NCBI GenBank assembly: GCA_910578995.1 | Contig: CAJTSY010000018.1 | Span: 19,515 to 26,396, forward strand | Length of the DNA stretch: 6,882 nt | Reading direction: 5' to 3' | Source: an uncultured Acetatifactor sp. | GTDB lineage: Bacteria > Bacillota > Clostridia > Lachnospirales > Lachnospiraceae | Shown here: piece by piece, positions 4,596 through 6,882 of the stretch | Layout: each line of letters opens with the position of its first letter | How positions within the stretch are numbered: the first letter of the stretch is position 1 | The notes under the pieces: model-generated | What the model saw: only the letters and a program-made list of their open reading frames with translations | What the model was told of the DNA's origin: nothing | Databases searched by the model: none | Made by a program: the position numbers and the translations under genes

Positions 4596-6882
4596 AGCCG
4601 GTAAAACTGATTTTAAGCGCCTTTGGCCCCTATGCGGGCAGGACGGAGATAGATTTCGGCGGGTTCGGAAGCAGCGGTCTGTACCTGATCACCGGGGACA
4701 CCGGGGCGGGGAAGACCACTGTTTTTGATGCCATATGTTTTGCGCTGTACGGCGAGGCAAGCGGGGACGTGCGCAAAGCTGATATGTTCCGCAGCAAATA
4801 TGCCGGAGATGATATTCCCACTTACGTGGAATTTACTTTTTCTTATCGCGGAAAAGAATACAGGATAAAACGGAATCCCGAGTACCTGCGGCCCAAGGGA
4901 AGGGGGACGGGATATACCCTCCAGAGGTCGGATGCGGAGCTGGTCTGCCCGGACGGACGGCCTCCGGTGACCAGGGCCAAAGAGGTGACCAGGGCGGTGA
5001 CGGAGCTGATCGGGCTGGACCGAAGGCAGTTTTCCCAGATTGCCATGATTGCCCAGGGGGATTTCCAGAAGCTGCTGCTGGCGGGAACAGAGGAGCGCAG
5101 CGCCATCTTCCGGCAGATATTTAATACATCCCTCTACCAGGAGGCGCAGGAGCGGTTAAAGGAGGAGGTAAGGGGGCAGAAGCAGGAGTACGACGAACTG
5201 AAGCGGAGCATCCTGCAGTATATGGACAGCATTGTCTGCCAGGGAGGCGGGAGCGTGGCCGGGAAACTGGAAGGGATGCGGAAGGAGAAATTTGAGGGCC
5301 GGATAGGGGAAGGCATGGAGCTGCTTCGGGAACTCTGCAGAGAGGACGGGGAGGAGCTGCAGGCCATGGACGGCGCGTTGGAAGAACTGGAGGGAAAGAT
5401 CCGGGGAGAGGACCGGCTTCTGGACAGCATCCGGCGTGTGAGAGAGCAGCGCAGGAGCCTGGAGGAAAACAGGCGGCAGCGGGAGCTTTTGCAGCCGGAA
5501 CTGCTCCGGAGACAGGAAGCCTACCTGGAGGCGAAGCAGAACTGGGGCCAGTGCGGGCAGCTGGAGGCCCGGATCGGGGAGGAGCAGAAGAATCTGGCGC
5601 TTTTTGACAGCCTGGAGGAAGAGCGGAAAGCGGAGGAGAGGGACCTGCAGGAGATAGACGCGCAGCGCAGGCACAGGGAAAAGGCCGCAGGGCGCAGGCA
5701 GGCCCTGGGGGAGGCGCTGCAGGGACAGCAGGAACGTTATAAGGGACTGGAGACGGCCGCCCAGGAGAAAGAGCGTCTGGAAAACAGGCGCAGCACTCTC
5801 CGGCAGCACAGACAGAACCTCCGGCAGCAGCGCCAGGGAATGGAACAGGATAGCCGCGCCCAGGAGGCGGAAGAGAAAAAGATAGGGGAATACCAGGAAA
5901 AACAGCAGGAACTGGCCCTTTCCATAGAACAGGGGCTCAGAAAGGAAGAGGAACTGTCCGACCGGGATGAGATGCTTCGGGGGGCGGAGGAAAGATACCG
6001 CAAGCTGAAGGAACAGGCAGACCTCCTGGAAAATATCCAGGGGGATATCCGGGCTGCGGGACAGGAACTGGAGTGTTCGGAGGCCCTTCTGGGGGAGTTT
6101 GCCCTCCGTGTCGGAAAGGCGGAAGGGGAAGCGCGGACAAGGGAAAAGGAGCGGGAGGAGCTGAAGGATGTCCGGGAGAGGGAAGTGCGGCTGCGCCACC
6201 TTGCGGAGGAGACACAGCAGAGGCTCGCCCGGTTCCTGGAACAGGCAAAGCATCTTGAGCATTCCCGGGAAGAGGCCCGGAGACTGGGACAGGACTGCGC
6301 CCGGGTACGTTCCCTTGCTGAAAAAAATGTGGAACAGCAGGGCATTTATGAAGAAGAGAGGGAAAGAATCAGGGATGCCGATACAGAACGGCTGATCCTG
6401 CAGCGGAAAAAGGAGAGGGCGCAGGAGGCGGAGAAAGCCAGAACCAGGCTTCTGGAGGATGCGGCCCGGTGGGAGGAAACCCGGAAGAAACTTGAAGAGG
6501 CCAGGCAGGCTTACCGGCAGGCATCCGCGGAAAAGGAGGAAGTGGGAGCCCGGTACAGGGAGCAGGAACAGCTGTTTCTGGATGCCCAGGCCGGACTGCT
6601 TGCCCGGGAACTGAAGGAAGGACAGGCCTGTCCCGTCTGCGGTTCCGTGCACCATCCGGCGCCGGCACGGATTTCCCTGACGGTTCCGGATAAGGACGAA
6701 CTGGATAAGAATAAGAAAGAGCTGTCGGCGGCGGAAGCCAGGGCGGAACGGCTCAGTGCGGACGCGGGCCACCTGGGAGAGCGCGCCGGGGAGCAGGGAC
6801 TGCAGATCGGCATTAAGGCCAGGGAATTATTCGAAATGCTTCGTTCCGGGGACGGGGCAGAAGGAATGGAGACGGAACGCTC
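4592..6882 (+). CDS. sbcC: SbcC, Rad50-like ATPase subunit of SbcCD, 3'-partial
   Basis: SMC/Rad50-type ATPase that pairs with SbcD; it clamps DNA and gates the nuclease by ATP binding. The first 763 codons are present and the frame is open at the window edge. The N-terminal lobe is typical: MKPVKLILSAFGPYAG, Walker A GDTGAGKTT (35-43) and the Q-loop IAQGDFQKLL with Gln155. From about 185 the protein is a long coiled coil very rich in Glu, Gln, Arg and Leu. The zinc hook CPVCG is at 680-684 (base 6629 on), where two SbcC arms join through one zinc ion. The returning coil, signature motif and Walker B lie beyond the window. GGAGG at 4581-4585 is the ribosome site, inside the end of sbcD; the ATG overlaps the sbcD stop. 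Translation was followed codon by codon from 5162 to the edge with no stop. Confidence 0.95.
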   Translation, partial: MKPVKLILSAFGPYAGRTEIDFGGFGSSGLYLITGDTGAGKTTVFDAICFALYGEASGDVRKADMFRSKYAGDDIPTYVEFTFSYRGKEYRIKRNPEYLRPKGRGTGYTLQRSDAELVCPDGRPPVTRAKEVTRAVTELIGLDRRQFSQIAMIAQGDFQKLLLAGTEERSAIFRQIFNTSLYQEAQERLKEEVRGQKQEYDELKRSILQYMDSIVCQGGGSVAGKLEGMRKEKFEGRIGEGMELLRELCREDGEELQAMDGALEELEGKIRGEDRLLDSIRRVREQRRSLEENRRQRELLQPELLRRQEAYLEAKQNWGQCGQLEARIGEEQKNLALFDSLEEERKAEERDLQEIDAQRRHREKAAGRRQALGEALQGQQERYKGLETAAQEKERLENRRSTLRQHRQNLRQQRQGMEQDSRAQEAEEKKIGEYQEKQQELALSIEQGLRKEEELSDRDEMLRGAEERYRKLKEQADLLENIQGDIRAAGQELECSEALLGEFALRVGKAEGEARTREKEREELKDVREREVRLRHLAEETQQRLARFLEQAKHLEHSREEARRLGQDCARVRSLAEKNVEQQGIYEEERERIRDADTERLILQRKKERAQEAEKARTRLLEDAARWEETRKKLEEARQAYRQASAEKEEVGARYREQEQLFLDAQAGLLARELKEGQACPVCGSVHHPAPARISLTVPDKDELDKNKKELSAAEARAERLSADAGHLGERAGEQGLQIGIKARELFEMLRSGDGAEGMETER

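Noticed and set aside
5156..6772. Long minus-strand open frame (538 codons) opposite sbcC
   Set aside because: It is a shadow of the GC-rich, Glu/Gln/Arg-rich sbcC coiled coil; its translation is low-complexity Leu/Pro/Phe with no domain and no ribosome site.

Overview
The window looks like chromosomal DNA of a low-to-mid GC Firmicute, most likely a Lachnospiraceae-type Clostridiales. The reasons are strong AGGAGG-type ribosome sites, a large regulator with a mid-protein HTH and TPR-like repeats, a small CxxC protein, and Firmicutes-style SbcD and SbcC. Identification is from memory of these families; no search was run.

Left part (1-1727): the 3' portion of a large putative XRE-type HTH/TPR-like regulator. 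Its reading frame is open to the window edge and begins in about seven degenerate 18-nt (hexapeptide) repeats, so the true start is probably upstream. Base composition drops from about 57% GC to about 40% GC just after the HTH, as if the C-terminal sensor half had a different origin.

Middle (1728-2515): on the minus strand a 74-residue small membrane or exported peptide gene, with an excellent ribosome site, ends base-to-base against the regulator's stop codon. Upstream of it are a cluster of short dyads, a 14-bp perfect inverted repeat, a 17-bp stem with two G-U pairs, and a 179-bp MITE-like element (2268-2446) with 12-bp perfect terminal inverted repeats and an 8-bp flanking direct repeat. 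A sigma-A-like promoter with an extended -10 lies just downstream of that element.

Right part (2624-6882): a tightly packed plus-strand operon. It encodes a 70-residue CxxC protein, a VanZ-like three-helix membrane protein, SbcD nuclease (with a 4 x 16-residue in-frame tandem repeat) and SbcC ATPase (cut by the window edge after its zinc hook). SbcD and SbcC overlap by ATGA and should form the Mre11/Rad50-like complex that processes DNA ends and hairpins. The most unusual part is the regulator/peptide pair on its low-GC island, which could be a peptide-sensing module; this is inference.
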